64,000 nt of DNA from Pseudomonadota bacterium (GTDB taxonomy: Bacteria > Pseudomonadota > Gammaproteobacteria > Nitrosococcales > Methylophagaceae): assembly GCA_030576275.1 (NCBI GenBank), contig JALIBN010000004.1, forward strand, positions 17,893 through 81,892. The letters are read 5' to 3'. A model generated the notes under the pieces. The model ran no database searches. It worked only from the letters and a program-made list of their open reading frames with translations, and was not told the origin of the DNA. Shown here piece by piece: positions 18,577 through 28,698 of this stretch. The first letter of the stretch is position 1. The number at the start of each line of letters is the position of its first letter. A program made the position numbers and the translations under genes.

Positions 18577-19371
18577 ATGCGTGTAATTAAAAAATGGCTA
18601 TTTGTCTTACTCATAGGCTTGAGTCAATCGTTGATGGCCCAGGTGCAAGATGTTTCATTACATTATGTCGGCCCTACAAAAGGTAGTGTATGGCAGGGCT
18701 TACAACAAGGGCTCGATGAAGCCAACATTCAAGGTGAATTTTTGGGTCAAAAATATACTTTGCACGTCGTTAGCATGGAAGAGTTAATGGCTTTGGATGA
18801 TGCTACTGCTATTCTACTCGCTACAGATGAACAGCAAGTTTTAGCTATTGCCCAATCTGAAAAGTTTGCCAATGTTGCAGTATTTAATTTGATCTCAGAT
18901 TCAGATGCTTTACGTTCAGCGTGTTTAACTAATTTATTGAGTATCACAGCAAGTAAAAAAATGAAACAAGATGCCTTGGCACAATGGTTAGCAAAAAATT
19001 CTGAATCAAAAGCCCATGTGCAAGGTTGGCATGAAGACTTTGTGAAGTTCGCAGCGAGCCAGTTGAATAGCCGTTTTAAGAAGGCACATGGTGTGGCCAT
19101 GGATAATGATGCTTGGTCAGGATGGGCGGCGGTCAAATTACTCTCAGATACTGTTGCTAGAACACAAAGTACTGACGCGGCTGTCACGTTGAATTATCTG
19201 AAAAATAAAATCGCCTTTGATGGTCAAAAAGGTGCGGGAGCAACTTTTCGCGACACAGGGCAATTACGGCAGTTAGTATTACTGGTAGAAGGCAATAAAA
19301 TTGTTGCTGAAGCGCCATTGCGAGGCGTGAAAGGTGGATTAGATAGTTTAGGCTTAAAAAGCTGTAAATAA
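18577..19371 (+). CDS. PQQ-dependent alcohol oxidation-associated ABC-type substrate-binding protein, internally shortened
   Basis: Periplasmic binding-protein homologue of the kind encoded with PQQ-dependent alcohol dehydrogenase systems. A signal peptide (VIKKWLFVLLIGLSQSLMAQ) is visible. The C-terminal part matches what I recall of the family: GWHEDFVKFAASQLNSRF, DNDAWSGWAAVKLLSDTVAR, TFRDTGQLRQLVLLVEG. At 264 residues it is roughly 100 shorter than the full-length members I recall (~350-400). The N-terminal lobe passes at residues ~130-150 straight into the C-terminal motif, as if a middle segment was lost. The ligand is not known; followed 23 bases later by the partner beta-propeller gene. 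Confidence 0.72.
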   Translation: MRVIKKWLFVLLIGLSQSLMAQVQDVSLHYVGPTKGSVWQGLQQGLDEANIQGEFLGQKYTLHVVSMEELMALDDATAILLATDEQQVLAIAQSEKFANVAVFNLISDSDALRSACLTNLLSITASKKMKQDALAQWLAKNSESKAHVQGWHEDFVKFAASQLNSRFKKAHGVAMDNDAWSGWAAVKLLSDTVARTQSTDAAVTLNYLKNKIAFDGQKGAGATFRDTGQLRQLVLLVEGNKIVAEAPLRGVKGGLDSLGLKSCK

Positions 19372-19394
19372 TAATGAATGTTAAGGAAATAATA

Positions 19395-20348
19395 ATGAAA
19401 TTAAAACAACTTATACTTTCGACATTGGTTCTTGTCAGCGCTAGCGCTTGGGCAGATCCAACATATCGTTTATTTGTTACTAATGAGAAAGATAACTCGG
19501 TGAGTGTGATTGATTCACGTACTGGTACTTTGGAGACGACACTGAAACTTGGTGAGCGTCCTCGTGGCATTGGTTTATCACCCGATCATAAAACACTTTA
19601 TGTCGCTCTGAGTGGTGATCATGCTATTGGCATGGTTAATGTCGCGACCTTAGAACTTTTAGGCAATTTAAAGGCAGGTCAAGATCCAGAAACGTTTGCT
19701 GTACATCCCAATGGTAATTTGTATTTATCTAATGAAGATGATGCAAAAGCAAGCGTACTTAATCCTGCCACAAACGAGATTATAGAAGAAATTCGTGTCG
19801 GTCTAGAGCCAGAAGGTGTCGCGGTCTCACCAGATGGTAGCATCGTATTAGTGACCAGTGAGTCTACTAATATGGTGCATGTTATAGATACTGCCGCTCA
19901 TAAAGTTGTAGCCAATATTTTAGTGGCAGCACGACCACGTGGTCTAGCTTTTAGTCATGATGGTTCACGCGCTTACGTAAGCAGTGAAATCGGTAATGAG
20001 GTAGCGATCATTGACACCAAAACTTATGCTATTACTAAAACAGCAACTGTCGATGTGCCACGATCTAAGCCGATGGCAATTAAAATCAGCCCTGATGACA
20101 AAACTCTATATTTAACAACGGGTCGAGCAGCTAAAGTGGTCATTATGGATGCAACAACATTGGAGATAAAATCAACGGCTGATGTTGGAAATCGTGTGTG
20201 GGGTGCGGCATTAAGTCGTGATGGTTCAACTCTTTATACTGCAAATGGTGTGAGTAATACTGTTTCTGTTGTAGATACCGCTACTAGCAAATCTGTGATG
20301 GAAATTAAAGTTGGTGATAGTCCTTGGGGACTCGTACTAGATGATTAA
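19395..20348 (+). CDS. PQQ-associated periplasmic YVTN beta-propeller protein
   Basis: Secreted seven-bladed propeller of the YVTN family. 317 residues with signal peptide (KLKQLILSTLVLVSASAWAD). Repeats of the type NSVSVIDSRTGTLETTLKLG, SNMVHVIDTAAHKVVANI and NTVSVVDTATSKSVMEIKVG are spaced ~42 residues apart. The family is commonly encoded beside PQQ-dependent dehydrogenases and their cytochrome; its role is unproven. ATG 19395 has AAGGA at 19383-19387; an upstream ATG at 19374 adds seven residues ahead of the signal peptide. No dehydrogenase or pqq gene is in the window. Confidence 0.82.
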   Translation: MKLKQLILSTLVLVSASAWADPTYRLFVTNEKDNSVSVIDSRTGTLETTLKLGERPRGIGLSPDHKTLYVALSGDHAIGMVNVATLELLGNLKAGQDPETFAVHPNGNLYLSNEDDAKASVLNPATNEIIEEIRVGLEPEGVAVSPDGSIVLVTSESTNMVHVIDTAAHKVVANILVAARPRGLAFSHDGSRAYVSSEIGNEVAIIDTKTYAITKTATVDVPRSKPMAIKISPDDKTLYLTTGRAAKVVIMDATTLEIKSTADVGNRVWGAALSRDGSTLYTANGVSNTVSVVDTATSKSVMEIKVGDSPWGLVLDD

Positions 20349-20373
20349 CATCTAGCTTACTCGCTAAACAGCT

Positions 20374-20410
20374 AAAACCCGATAATGATTCCGTCATTAT
20401 CGGGTTTTTT
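20374..20410 (+). terminator. Terminator after the beta-propeller gene
   Basis: Perfect 15-base-pair stem (20374-20388 with 20394-20408), 5-base loop, followed by a T-run. Closes the PQQ-associated pair. Confidence 0.93.
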
Positions 20411-20457
20411 ATTGTTTGCTACTTTGTTGTTAGTGATTGGCACGGTATGATGCATCC

Positions 20458-20970
20458 ATGAATATTATTTTACGTTATATTGATTTGTGTCGGCTTAAAG
20501 CTGGGCCTGCAGATATGCCAGCTTCAAGTATGCTGCTTAAATCAACACTGTTAGCTTATTTCTTACTTGGTATTATTATTAGCCGTATCGATAGTGCTTG
20601 GGATGTCAGTATTATAAGCAGTTTAGCTGATACCTTATTTATGATCGCGGCTATTGGAATCATGCTCCATTTGAAAGGTTTAGATGCACGTTACCGGCAA
20701 ACTTTAATGGCCTTAGCGGGTGCCGGTATAATTCTAGATTTAATTGGTCTGCCACTGATGATCTGGCTTAATCAGATCGATAAGTTGGAACAGGGGACCA
20801 GTGTTGCTCTGTTATTAATGATTGCCTTAATGTTTTGGAGCTTAATGATCATCGCTCATATATTTCGACAAGCTTTAGATATCAAGGCTGGTAGTGCCGC
20901 TATGATAACCATTATTTACACTGCGATGTCCTTAGTTGTACTCGGACTCACCCTTTCAGGAGTTGCCTAA
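20458..20970 (+). CDS. Multi-pass membrane protein upstream of mpl, unknown function
   Basis: 170 residues with about five hydrophobic helices (for example LLKSTLLAYFLLGIIIS, SLADTLFMIAAIGIML, LMALAGAGIILDLIGLPLMI, VALLLMIALMFWSLMIIAHI, ITIIYTAMSLVVLGLTL). No catalytic motif is seen. The chosen start is ATG 20458 (MNIILRYIDLCRLKAG); a TTG at 20437 is possible. The stop abuts the mpl GTG with no gap, so the two are co-translated and may share a cell-envelope setting. Similar uncharacterised proteins occur beside mpl in some gammaproteobacteria, from memory. Confidence 0.7.
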   Translation: MNIILRYIDLCRLKAGPADMPASSMLLKSTLLAYFLLGIIISRIDSAWDVSIISSLADTLFMIAAIGIMLHLKGLDARYRQTLMALAGAGIILDLIGLPLMIWLNQIDKLEQGTSVALLLMIALMFWSLMIIAHIFRQALDIKAGSAAMITIIYTAMSLVVLGLTLSGVA

Positions 20971-22329
20971 GTGCATATTCATATATTAGGTATTTGTGGC
21001 ACTTTCATGGGGGGCGTAGCGCTATTAGCGCGTGAGTTGGGCATGACAGTTTCAGGCTCTGATGCCAATGTTTACCCGCCAATGAGTGAGCAGCTTGCCG
21101 CTGCAGGTATCGATTTACAACAAGGATACTTAGCGGAGCATTTAGATCCCGCACCTGATTTAGTGGTGTTGGGCAATGCACTGTCTCGTGGTAACCCCGC
21201 AGTGGAATATGTGCTTAACAAAGGGTTGCCTTATATTTCTGGGCCGCAATGGTTAGCGGAATATGTTTTAAAAGATAAATGGGTGCTCGCTGTTTCAGGT
21301 ACACATGGCAAAACCACAACGAGTAGTTTATTAGCTTGGATTTTGGAAGATGCGGGTATGTCGCCTGGATTTTTAATCGGTGGTGTACCGGATAATTTCG
21401 GTGAAACGGCTCGATTGGGAAAAACACCTTTTTTTGTGATTGAAGCCGATGAATATGACACCGCATTTTTTGATAAGCGGTCTAAGTTTGTCCATTATCA
21501 TCCACGCACTTTAGTAGTCAATAATCTTGAGTTTGATCATGCCGACATATTTGAAGACTTAGCGGCCATTCAAAAGCAATTTCATCACCTAATTCGTACC
21601 GTACCTTCCGAAGGATTAGTGATCAGCCCTAATAATGTACCCGCTATTGAACAGGTATTTGACATGGGCTGTTGGACACCACGTCAAACAGTCGATTTAA
21701 ATATGGGTGATGTGCAGGCACAGAATATTGCTGACGATGGTGGTCAGTTTGATGTGATTCACCATGATGAAAAAGTGGGCACAGTGAATTGGCCAATGTT
21801 AGGCCAGCATAATGTAAGTAATGCATTGGCTGCTCTAGCGGCGGCCCATCATGTTGGTGTGAAATTTGATCATGGCTGTGAAGCCTTGGGTCGGTTTTCA
21901 GGAATAAAACGTCGCATGGAGTTATGTGGTGAAGTGCAGGGCGTGCGAGTGTATGATGATTTTGCTCATCACCCGACAGCAATTGCTACCACCATCGGTG
22001 GTTTACGTGCCAATATCGGCAATCGTAAATTGATTGCGGTTTTAGAACCTCGATCTAATACGATGAAAATGGGCATACACCAACATACTTTAGCCAATTC
22101 ACTGATGGCCGCTGATCGGGTGATTTTGCTTGAAGATCAGGGGTTGAAATTATCATTAGCGGAAATTCAACAACAACTGGGTGATATGTCGACCATTAAG
22201 CAAAATATTGATCAAATTATTGAGCTTGTTTGCCAAGAAGCAACCTCTGGTGATGAAGTTTTAATCATGAGTAATGGCGGATTTGGTGGTATACATCAAC
22301 GTTTGTTAACAGCATTGGCGGCAAGATGA
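20971..22329 (+). CDS. mpl: UDP-N-acetylmuramate:L-Ala-gamma-D-Glu-meso-DAP ligase
   Basis: Recycles murein tripeptide by ligating it to UDP-MurNAc in the cytoplasm. 452 residues of the Mur ligase fold: N-terminal HILGICGTFMGGVALLAREL, ATP loop GTHGKTT (residues 110-116), central EADEYDTAFFDKRSKFVHY, and C-terminal DDFAHHPTAI and LEPRSNTMKMG, which are diagnostic of Mpl rather than MurC. Starts GTG directly after the preceding stop and overlaps ubiX by 4 bases. Confidence 0.96.
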   Translation: MHIHILGICGTFMGGVALLARELGMTVSGSDANVYPPMSEQLAAAGIDLQQGYLAEHLDPAPDLVVLGNALSRGNPAVEYVLNKGLPYISGPQWLAEYVLKDKWVLAVSGTHGKTTTSSLLAWILEDAGMSPGFLIGGVPDNFGETARLGKTPFFVIEADEYDTAFFDKRSKFVHYHPRTLVVNNLEFDHADIFEDLAAIQKQFHHLIRTVPSEGLVISPNNVPAIEQVFDMGCWTPRQTVDLNMGDVQAQNIADDGGQFDVIHHDEKVGTVNWPMLGQHNVSNALAALAAAHHVGVKFDHGCEALGRFSGIKRRMELCGEVQGVRVYDDFAHHPTAIATTIGGLRANIGNRKLIAVLEPRSNTMKMGIHQHTLANSLMAADRVILLEDQGLKLSLAEIQQQLGDMSTIKQNIDQIIELVCQEATSGDEVLIMSNGGFGGIHQRLLTALAAR

Positions 22330-22934
22330 TTGATCCTAGACAGATAGCTTTAGCTATTACAGGTGCCTCAGGAGCCCCTTACAGTAAACGTTTGCTTGAA
22401 GTATTGTTGGCACAAGGAATAACGGTTCACCTGATGGTGTCAGCTGCTGGTCGAATTGTGCTTGCTGACGAATTAGATTGGAAATTACCTGCTAGAGCCA
22501 GCGATATTCATAAAATGCTTATTGCCGAATTTGCTTGTGCACCAGAATTATTAAAAGTTTACGGTGAGCAACAATGGAGTTCACCATTAGCCAGTGGTTC
22601 GCACAAGGTAGCTACCATGGTCGTTTGCCCCTGTACCATGGGCACTTTGTCATCAATTGCCGTTGGTAGCAGTGATAATCTAATCAATCGCGCCGCCGAT
22701 GTGATGATAAAAGAAAATCGTAAATTAATATTAGTACCTCGCGAAGCACCATTTTCGACAATACACTTGGAAAATATGCTAAAACTAGCCCGAATAGGTG
22801 TATGTATCTTACCGCCAAGTCCTGGCTTTTATTTCAAGCCAACCCAGTTATCCGATATCGTTGATTTTGTGGTGGCGAGAATATTAGACCAAGCTACGAT
22901 CGAACATACACTTCAACCTCGTTGGGGTGAATAA
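22326..22934 (+). CDS. ubiX: Flavin prenyltransferase UbiX
   Basis: Makes the prenylated FMN cofactor used by UbiD decarboxylase in ubiquinone synthesis. 202 residues. Motifs ITGASGAPYSKRLLEVL at the N terminus, VVCPCTMGTLSSIAVGSSDN and LVPREAPFSTIHLENM are all present. ATG overlaps the mpl stop (ATGA). ubiD is not in the window. Confidence 0.96.
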   Translation: MIDPRQIALAITGASGAPYSKRLLEVLLAQGITVHLMVSAAGRIVLADELDWKLPARASDIHKMLIAEFACAPELLKVYGEQQWSSPLASGSHKVATMVVCPCTMGTLSSIAVGSSDNLINRAADVMIKENRKLILVPREAPFSTIHLENMLKLARIGVCILPPSPGFYFKPTQLSDIVDFVVARILDQATIEHTLQPRWGE

Positions 22935-22986
22935 TTTCATCATAGTCACGTATAATTACTCGATAATTGTCCGGATGGAATAACTC

Positions 22987-24657
22987 ATGTCAGATATCGA
23001 AATTGCACAACAAGCCAAGATGGAACAAATTCTAGCCCTTGCTGAGCAGCGCTTAGGTTTAGACCCTCTTAAACTTGACCCCTATGGTCGATACAAAGCT
23101 AAAGTTTCGCTAGATGTTATGGATGATTTGGCGGATAAACCTAGCGGAAAACTTATCCTCGTTACCGCTGTAAGTCCTACTCCAGCAGGCGAAGGCAAAA
23201 CCACTACTACGATCGGCTTAAGCGATGCATTAAATCGCATAGGCAAAAAATCTATGGTCTGTGTCCGCGAACCGTCAATGGGGCCATGTTTTGGAATGAA
23301 AGGCGGCGCAGCGGGTGGTGGTTATGCGCAAGTAGTGCCTATGGAAGATATCAATCTACACTTCACTGGCGACTTACATGCAATTGCGTCAGCACATAAT
23401 CTACTCGCGGCGATGATAGATAATCATATTCATCACGGTAATGTTCTGGATCTGGACGTGCGAAAGATCACTTGGCGACGAGTGATGGATATGAACGACC
23501 GGGCTCTTCGTCAGATAAATGTTGCCTTAGGTGGCACAGCGAATGGTTTTCCTCGTGAAGATGGCTTTGATATTGTTGTTGCCTCAGAAGTGATGGCTAT
23601 CTTTTGTTTATCCAATTCACTGAAAGAACTTAAACAACGTCTAAGCAATATCCTAATTGGTTATTCACGTGATGGCACTGCTCGTTTTGCACATGATTTA
23701 AAAGCCCATGGTGCAATGGCGGCCTTATTAAAAGAAGCATTGAAACCAAACCTAGTTCAAACATTAGAAAATAATCCTGCCTTTGTACATGGCGGCCCTT
23801 TTGCCAATATTGCTCACGGCTGTAATTCTATTATCGCGACCAAGATGGCATTGAAGTTAAGTGATTATGTCGTCACTGAAGCCGGTTTCGGTGCCGATTT
23901 GGGCGCAGAGAAGTTTATAGATATTAAATGTCGTAAAGCAGGCATTAAACCAGATATGGCGGTGATTGTAGCAACTGTGAAAGCTTTAAAATATCATGGT
24001 GGCGTAGAGGTTAAAGATTTAGCGAATGAAGATTTATCTGCCTTAGAACAAGGAATGGAGAATCTAAAACGTCACCTGACTAATATTCAACAACACTTTG
24101 GCTTGTCATGTGTTGTTGCAATCAATCACTTTGTACAAGATACCGACGCCGAAATTGATTTAATCAAAAAAACGGTAGAATCTTATGGTACAAAAGCTAT
24201 TGTGGCAACGCATTGGGCCCATGGTGGTGCAGGCGCAGAAGAATTGGCACAAGCAGTAGTGGCGACATTGAATGAAACCAATAATGAATGTAAGTTTTTA
24301 TATGCTGATGATGAACCCTTGTGGGACAAAATAACTGCAGTAGCGACGAAAACCTATGGTGCTAGTGAAGTGGTTGCTGATAAAAAGGTTTTAGCTAAAC
24401 TGGAGTTGTTTAGCAAAACACATCAACATGTGCCGGTCTGTATAGCAAAAACACCATATTCTTTCAGTAGCGATCCAACATTACGTGGCGCAGCTACAGG
24501 GCACACTCTGACAATTAGAGATGTCCGATTGTCGAGTGGTGCCGAGTTTGTTGTGGTTCTCTGTGGCGATATTATGACTATGCCTGGCTTGCCAAAACAG
24601 CCCGCTAGTGAACGTATTGATATTAGTGATGACGGCGCAATAAGCGGTTTATTTTAG
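22987..24657 (+). CDS. fhs: Formate-tetrahydrofolate ligase
   Basis: ATP-dependent formation of 10-formyl-THF from formate; it feeds one-carbon units to purine, serine and Met-tRNA pathways. 556 residues, full length. The P-loop [12 protein letters not shown] starts at residue 64; [21 protein letters not shown] (in the first ~120 residues) and [11 protein letters not shown] are family signatures. It stands 52 bases after ubiX and its stop is 8 bases from the djlA stop. Many gammaproteobacteria lack fhs; its presence fits one-carbon metabolism. Confidence 0.96.
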   Translation: MSDIEIAQQAKMEQILALAEQRLGLDPLKLDPYGRYKAKVSLDVMDDLADKPSGKLILVTAVSPTPAGEGKTTTTIGLSDALNRIGKKSMVCVREPSMGPCFGMKGGAAGGGYAQVVPMEDINLHFTGDLHAIASAHNLLAAMIDNHIHHGNVLDLDVRKITWRRVMDMNDRALRQINVALGGTANGFPREDGFDIVVASEVMAIFCLSNSLKELKQRLSNILIGYSRDGTARFAHDLKAHGAMAALLKEALKPNLVQTLENNPAFVHGGPFANIAHGCNSIIATKMALKLSDYVVTEAGFGADLGAEKFIDIKCRKAGIKPDMAVIVATVKALKYHGGVEVKDLANEDLSALEQGMENLKRHLTNIQQHFGLSCVVAINHFVQDTDAEIDLIKKTVESYGTKAIVATHWAHGGAGAEELAQAVVATLNETNNECKFLYADDEPLWDKITAVATKTYGASEVVADKKVLAKLELFSKTHQHVPVCIAKTPYSFSSDPTLRGAATGHTLTIRDVRLSSGAEFVVVLCGDIMTMPGLPKQPASERIDISDDGAISGLF

Positions 24658-24665
24658 ATAATAAA

Positions 24666-25442
24666 TTATTGCTGAGCACGGTGTTTTTTAATTAAATCAT
24701 AAGCCACCTGAATGTCTTTAGCTTGCTCAGTGGCAACGGCTATCATATCTTCAGGCAAGCCTTGGCCAGTTAGTTTATCAGGATGATATTGGCTCATTAA
24801 TTTTCGATATGCCCGCTTAATTTCTTGATCGGTACTGCTTTTATTAACGCCTAAGGCCTTGTATGCATCTTCCAAAGCTGAAGGTGAACTCGTGTTACCC
24901 TGCGAGAAGTGGGATTGATTGAGTAACATGTCGAGCATTTGTTTAAATTCAGCGGCGCTGTAACCTAAGCGTAATGCTATTTTTTCAAGTAAGGTATGTT
25001 CAGCAGGATCGAGTTTACCGTCAGCTAATGCCATAACGGTTAGATACATCAGTAATACTTGTTTTAAGTTTGATGTATTTCCACAAGTAGCCATAAACTC
25101 GTTTAAAGTCGCGTCAATATCAAAATTTGCTACTGAGCCACGTTTAAATTGAGCTATTGCTTGTTCTCGATGTTCCGTCGACATACCCATTTTTTGAATA
25201 AATTGCTCGACATGTGCAATTTCATCTTTAGAAATATGACCGTCTACTTTAGCAAGCTTGCCCATTAATACAAACGCTGTTTCTAAGAAGACTGCTTTAC
25301 GGTGATCATTGCCTAGCGGGTTTATTCCGCCCAGACCATATTGTCTACCACGATCGATACTGCTGCCGATTAAATAGCCTAGAAAGGCGCCAAATAAGCC
25401 CAATAAATAATAACCAGCAACGATAAAAATGATTTTAAACAT
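24666..25442 (-). CDS. djlA: Membrane-anchored DnaJ-like co-chaperone DjlA
   Basis: Co-chaperone that stimulates DnaK from the inner membrane. 258 residues. One N-terminal helix (IIFIVAGYYLLGLFGAFLGY) with glycine spacing typical of DjlA is followed by a TerB-like helical domain (VDGHISKDEIAHVEQFI, ALADGKLDPAEHTLL). A C-terminal J domain has HPD at residues 220-222 (QYHPDKL). Convergent with fhs; the intervening 8 bases leave no room for a terminator outside the genes. Confidence 0.94.
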   Translation of the reverse strand: MFKIIFIVAGYYLLGLFGAFLGYLIGSSIDRGRQYGLGGINPLGNDHRKAVFLETAFVLMGKLAKVDGHISKDEIAHVEQFIQKMGMSTEHREQAIAQFKRGSVANFDIDATLNEFMATCGNTSNLKQVLLMYLTVMALADGKLDPAEHTLLEKIALRLGYSAAEFKQMLDMLLNQSHFSQGNTSSPSALEDAYKALGVNKSSTDQEIKRAYRKLMSQYHPDKLTGQGLPEDMIAVATEQAKDIQVAYDLIKKHRAQQ

Positions 25443-25541
25443 AGGTAAGATCTTTTATTATATTTTATGAGAGATTGTTCAGAGAGTTACCGCCTACGAT
25501 ACAGTAGATCGTAATAATCTCATTATAGAAAAAAAAGAGGT

Positions 25542-26375
25542 CTAATCTAAGACACCTTCTAGTCCAGTATTTAGTGCGAGTAGAGTGGCAATTTTCTCTG
25601 AGATATCTTCTTCTTGTAAGCCCAGTTGCTGCCATTCTTTATGAGGAAACTCCGCCAATATAGTCTGCTGATTTTTATCGCTATAGCTAGATTCACTAAT
25701 ATATCGAGCAATATACACGGCGCAAGCAGCAGAAGAAATGTTGTCATAGCATAGAGGATTGCCTGCCTTGGTAACAGTATCAATTAATTCGCCAGGAAAT
25801 TGCCAGATTCGACACAATTCACCACAGACTTCTTGATGAGTAAACCCTAGGTGCTGACGTTCGGAATCCGCTCGATTTATGCCGGCTCTGACATCAGAAT
25901 TTATTTTTCTTGCGGTAGTCGCATCATCTAAGTGAATGAGCACTTTCCCTAAACTGCTGAGGAGACCTGCAGTGAAAATCATTTCACTATCATTAAGTTT
26001 AGTATCATCAGCTAACCATTTTGCATAAGTCGCGGTACGAAAATTATCAATCCAGAAGTCATCTAAATTGATGCCAGGAATATCATTAATTGAACTGACA
26101 AGGCCTGAGACCACAATTAGTTTTTTTAACTCATTCACGCCGAGAAATACTAGGGCTTGTTGAATGGAGCCAATTTTGCTGGAAAGACCATAATGAGCTG
26201 AATTAACTAAACGTAAAACCTTAACTGAAATGACCTGCTCTTTTTCAACGTTTATAGCGATAGACTTGAAGTCAATATTAGGATCATTAGCTTGAGTGAG
26301 CAGGATCCTTACAATTTCTGGAATTTGAGGAATATTATCAATTTGGTTAAATAAAGGCTGCATTTCTAGCTTCAT
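25542..26375 (-). CDS. HDOD-domain signalling protein
   Basis: 277 residues made mostly of one HDOD domain, a metal-less relative of HD phosphohydrolases found in signalling and motility control. Motifs are IPQIPEIVRILLTQANDP at the N terminus, VLRLVNSAHYGLSSKIGSIQ and GFTHQEVCGELCRIWQFP. No receiver, GGDEF or other output domain is attached. The function of such stand-alone proteins is not known. Runs in the same direction as djlA, 99 bases before it. Confidence 0.85.
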   Translation of the reverse strand: MKLEMQPLFNQIDNIPQIPEIVRILLTQANDPNIDFKSIAINVEKEQVISVKVLRLVNSAHYGLSSKIGSIQQALVFLGVNELKKLIVVSGLVSSINDIPGINLDDFWIDNFRTATYAKWLADDTKLNDSEMIFTAGLLSSLGKVLIHLDDATTARKINSDVRAGINRADSERQHLGFTHQEVCGELCRIWQFPGELIDTVTKAGNPLCYDNISSAACAVYIARYISESSYSDKNQQTILAEFPHKEWQQLGLQEEDISEKIATLLALNTGLEGVLD

Positions 26376-26442
26376 AGTAGGACGTTTCCTCAGTTAACTA
26401 ATATGGACATGATGCTGCTATTGTTGTTAAGGCTTTAATATA

Positions 26443-28116
26443 TCAGTGGTCAGAATTTTTTGTTAGGCTAAAATAAAGTAAAATTCCGCCCCAAAGACCG
26501 AATACCCAACTTAACATAGGTATGCCTGCAATCATAGACGGAGCATAGCCATCCAGCCCTTTAATCACCGCTGCGCCAATAACAAAGGCCGCGCCACTGA
26601 TAGCCGCGGCACTACGATAGCTTGCATTACGAACTTCCTGCTGTAGTTGTTTGAGATCATGGGATGATAATTGCATTTTCAATTTACCATCTTGAGCCTG
26701 CTGGACTAGTGAATGCATCATGCTCGGTAGCTTTGGTAAAGTTTGTGCCCAGTTTGGAATTTCCTGCTTGATATTAGCAAATGCTGCTTGCCAGCCCATT
26801 TTTTCTTGCATCCATTGCTCAAGTATAGGTTTTGCTGTTTTCCACAAATCTAGTTCGGGATATAGTTGCCGACCCAATCCTTCGATATTGAGCAATGTTT
26901 TTTGCAATAAGACCAGTTGTGGTTGTACTTCCATGTTAAAGCGGCGGGCAGTTTGAAATAAACGTAGCAAAACTTGCCCAAATGATATCTGATTGAGTGG
27001 CTTAGCAAATATAGGTTCGCAGACACTGCGGATAGCAGCTTCGAATTCATCGATACGTGTATCAGCAGGCACCCAACCCGATTGAATATGTAATTCTGCT
27101 ACGCGCCGATAATCACTATTGAAAAAAGCGAGGAAGTTGTCGGCTAAGTAATTTTGATCATCGGGTGACAAGGTGCCCATAATGCCAAAATCAATGGCAA
27201 TATATCGAGGATTTTCAGGATCTGAAACATCGACCATGATATTGCCAGGATGCATATCGGCATGGAAAAAGCCGTGCTTGAAAGCTTGAGTGAAAAATAT
27301 CTCTACACCCGTTTCCGCTAACCTCTCCATATTAACGTTCTTAGCGTGTAATTGGGCAATGTCGCCGATAGGAATACCGTAAATACGCTCTTGAACCAGT
27401 AAGTTACTTTTAGTTAACTGCCAATTTATTTCAGGTACATACAGTAAGCTGGAGTTTGCAAAGTTACGGCGTAGTTGTGAGGCTGATGATGCTTCTCGCA
27501 TCATATCTAATTCATCAAATAGATTTTTTTCTATTTCAGCAACCACATCCATAGGACGAAGTCGTCTACCATCTACCCAGAAACGTTCAGCTAAGCCAGC
27601 TAAGGTACGTAATAGGTCAATATCACGACGAATGCGTTGTTTTATATTGGGCCGAACAATTTTGATAACGACATCACTGCCATCAATCAGGGTGGCTGCA
27701 TGAACTTGAGCAATGGAAGCAGAGGCGAGTGGTGCTTCATCAATATGTGAAAATAAGGTATCAAGGTCTTGTTCGCCGTAAGCTTGCTGGATTAAACTTC
27801 GTGCCTGTTCATTGGGAAAAGGAAGCACTTGGTCTTGTAGTTTAGCTAAAGAATTAGCGATATCATCAGGTAACAAATCTCGTCGGGTTGATAATATTTG
27901 GCCGATTTTGACAAAAATGGGACCGAGATCTTCTAATGCTAAACGTAATCGTTCACCACGAGGAGCTTCATTGCTATGCGTCCAACGATACGGTGATAAG
28001 TAGCTTAAAAAACGTAGGGGACGCAGTAAATGGGTGTTTTGAATGAATTCATCCAAGCGATGTTTTGATAACACATGATTGATTTGAATTAGACGATAGA
28101 GATGCTGTAGTTTCAT
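26443..28116 (-). CDS. ubiB: Ubiquinone biosynthesis kinase-like protein UbiB
   Basis: Membrane-bound atypical kinase/ATPase of the ABC1/ADCK family needed for ubiquinone synthesis. 557 residues. The family motif KIGQ is in [18 protein letters not shown]; an Ala-rich loop ([15 protein letters not shown]) replaces the usual P-loop; the catalytic segment is [15 protein letters not shown], followed by IDFGIMG. A hydrophobic C-terminal hairpin ([20 protein letters not shown]) anchors it. Follows ubiJ by 3 bases. Confidence 0.96.
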   Translation of the reverse strand: MKLQHLYRLIQINHVLSKHRLDEFIQNTHLLRPLRFLSYLSPYRWTHSNEAPRGERLRLALEDLGPIFVKIGQILSTRRDLLPDDIANSLAKLQDQVLPFPNEQARSLIQQAYGEQDLDTLFSHIDEAPLASASIAQVHAATLIDGSDVVIKIVRPNIKQRIRRDIDLLRTLAGLAERFWVDGRRLRPMDVVAEIEKNLFDELDMMREASSASQLRRNFANSSLLYVPEINWQLTKSNLLVQERIYGIPIGDIAQLHAKNVNMERLAETGVEIFFTQAFKHGFFHADMHPGNIMVDVSDPENPRYIAIDFGIMGTLSPDDQNYLADNFLAFFNSDYRRVAELHIQSGWVPADTRIDEFEAAIRSVCEPIFAKPLNQISFGQVLLRLFQTARRFNMEVQPQLVLLQKTLLNIEGLGRQLYPELDLWKTAKPILEQWMQEKMGWQAAFANIKQEIPNWAQTLPKLPSMMHSLVQQAQDGKLKMQLSSHDLKQLQQEVRNASYRSAAAISGAAFVIGAAVIKGLDGYAPSMIAGIPMLSWVFGLWGGILLYFSLTKNSDH

Positions 28117-28119
28117 TAT

Positions 28120-28698
28120 TTATAATCTGTTGATACGTGCTTCGAGGCGGTCAAAATCGGCACGCAAAGTGTCAATATCATGCATATAGGTTTTGATTTG
28201 AGATTTGTCCGGTAATAGCCGACTTTCTTCACGCAGATATTCAGCTATATTTTGTTGCATCGAAATTTGTGTGCTTTTTGCCCATGAAGCGACTTGTCTT
28301 ATACCATGAGCAATAGGGTAAGCTAAGGTATCGCCAGTAATCCGAGCGAGTTGTGCTTCCCAATCAAAATCGAAACCTTCAAGTAGATCACGTAATTGTT
28401 TAGCAAATTGCACATCGCCGTTTATATCAATGTCAGCAGAGAATAAACTTTCTGGATCTTTGCCCAGTTTAGCTAAGGTTAACGCATTGCCAGTGATAGT
28501 CAAATCAATGGCATGTTGGGGTGTTGTTGATAGATGTAACTGTCGTTGCTTAACTGTCATCGCAATCGTTTGATTAAAGTCTCTGATCTTGATGGTGATG
28601 CAACGTGATTCAAATTGATCTAGCTTGGCTTTAGTTTCAGGATCTTGAGCTAGTGCAGCATTTAAGGCTAATTCTATAGGTTTAAGTACTGAGCTCAA
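28120..28698 (-). CDS. ubiJ: Ubiquinone biosynthesis accessory factor UbiJ
   Basis: SCP2-domain lipid-binding protein of the soluble Ubi complex, which binds ubiquinone intermediates. 192 residues: SCP2 fold first ([32 protein letters not shown]) and a C-terminal coiled coil ([20 protein letters not shown]) as in the family. Overlaps ubiE by 4 bases and is followed by ubiB, the standard ubiE-ubiJ-ubiB order that supports the call. Confidence 0.93.
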   Translation of the reverse strand: MSSVLKPIELALNAALAQDPETKAKLDQFESRCITIKIRDFNQTIAMTVKQRQLHLSTTPQHAIDLTITGNALTLAKLGKDPESLFSADIDINGDVQFAKQLRDLLEGFDFDWEAQLARITGDTLAYPIAHGIRQVASWAKSTQISMQQNIAEYLREESRLLPDKSQIKTYMHDIDTLRADFDRLEARINRL

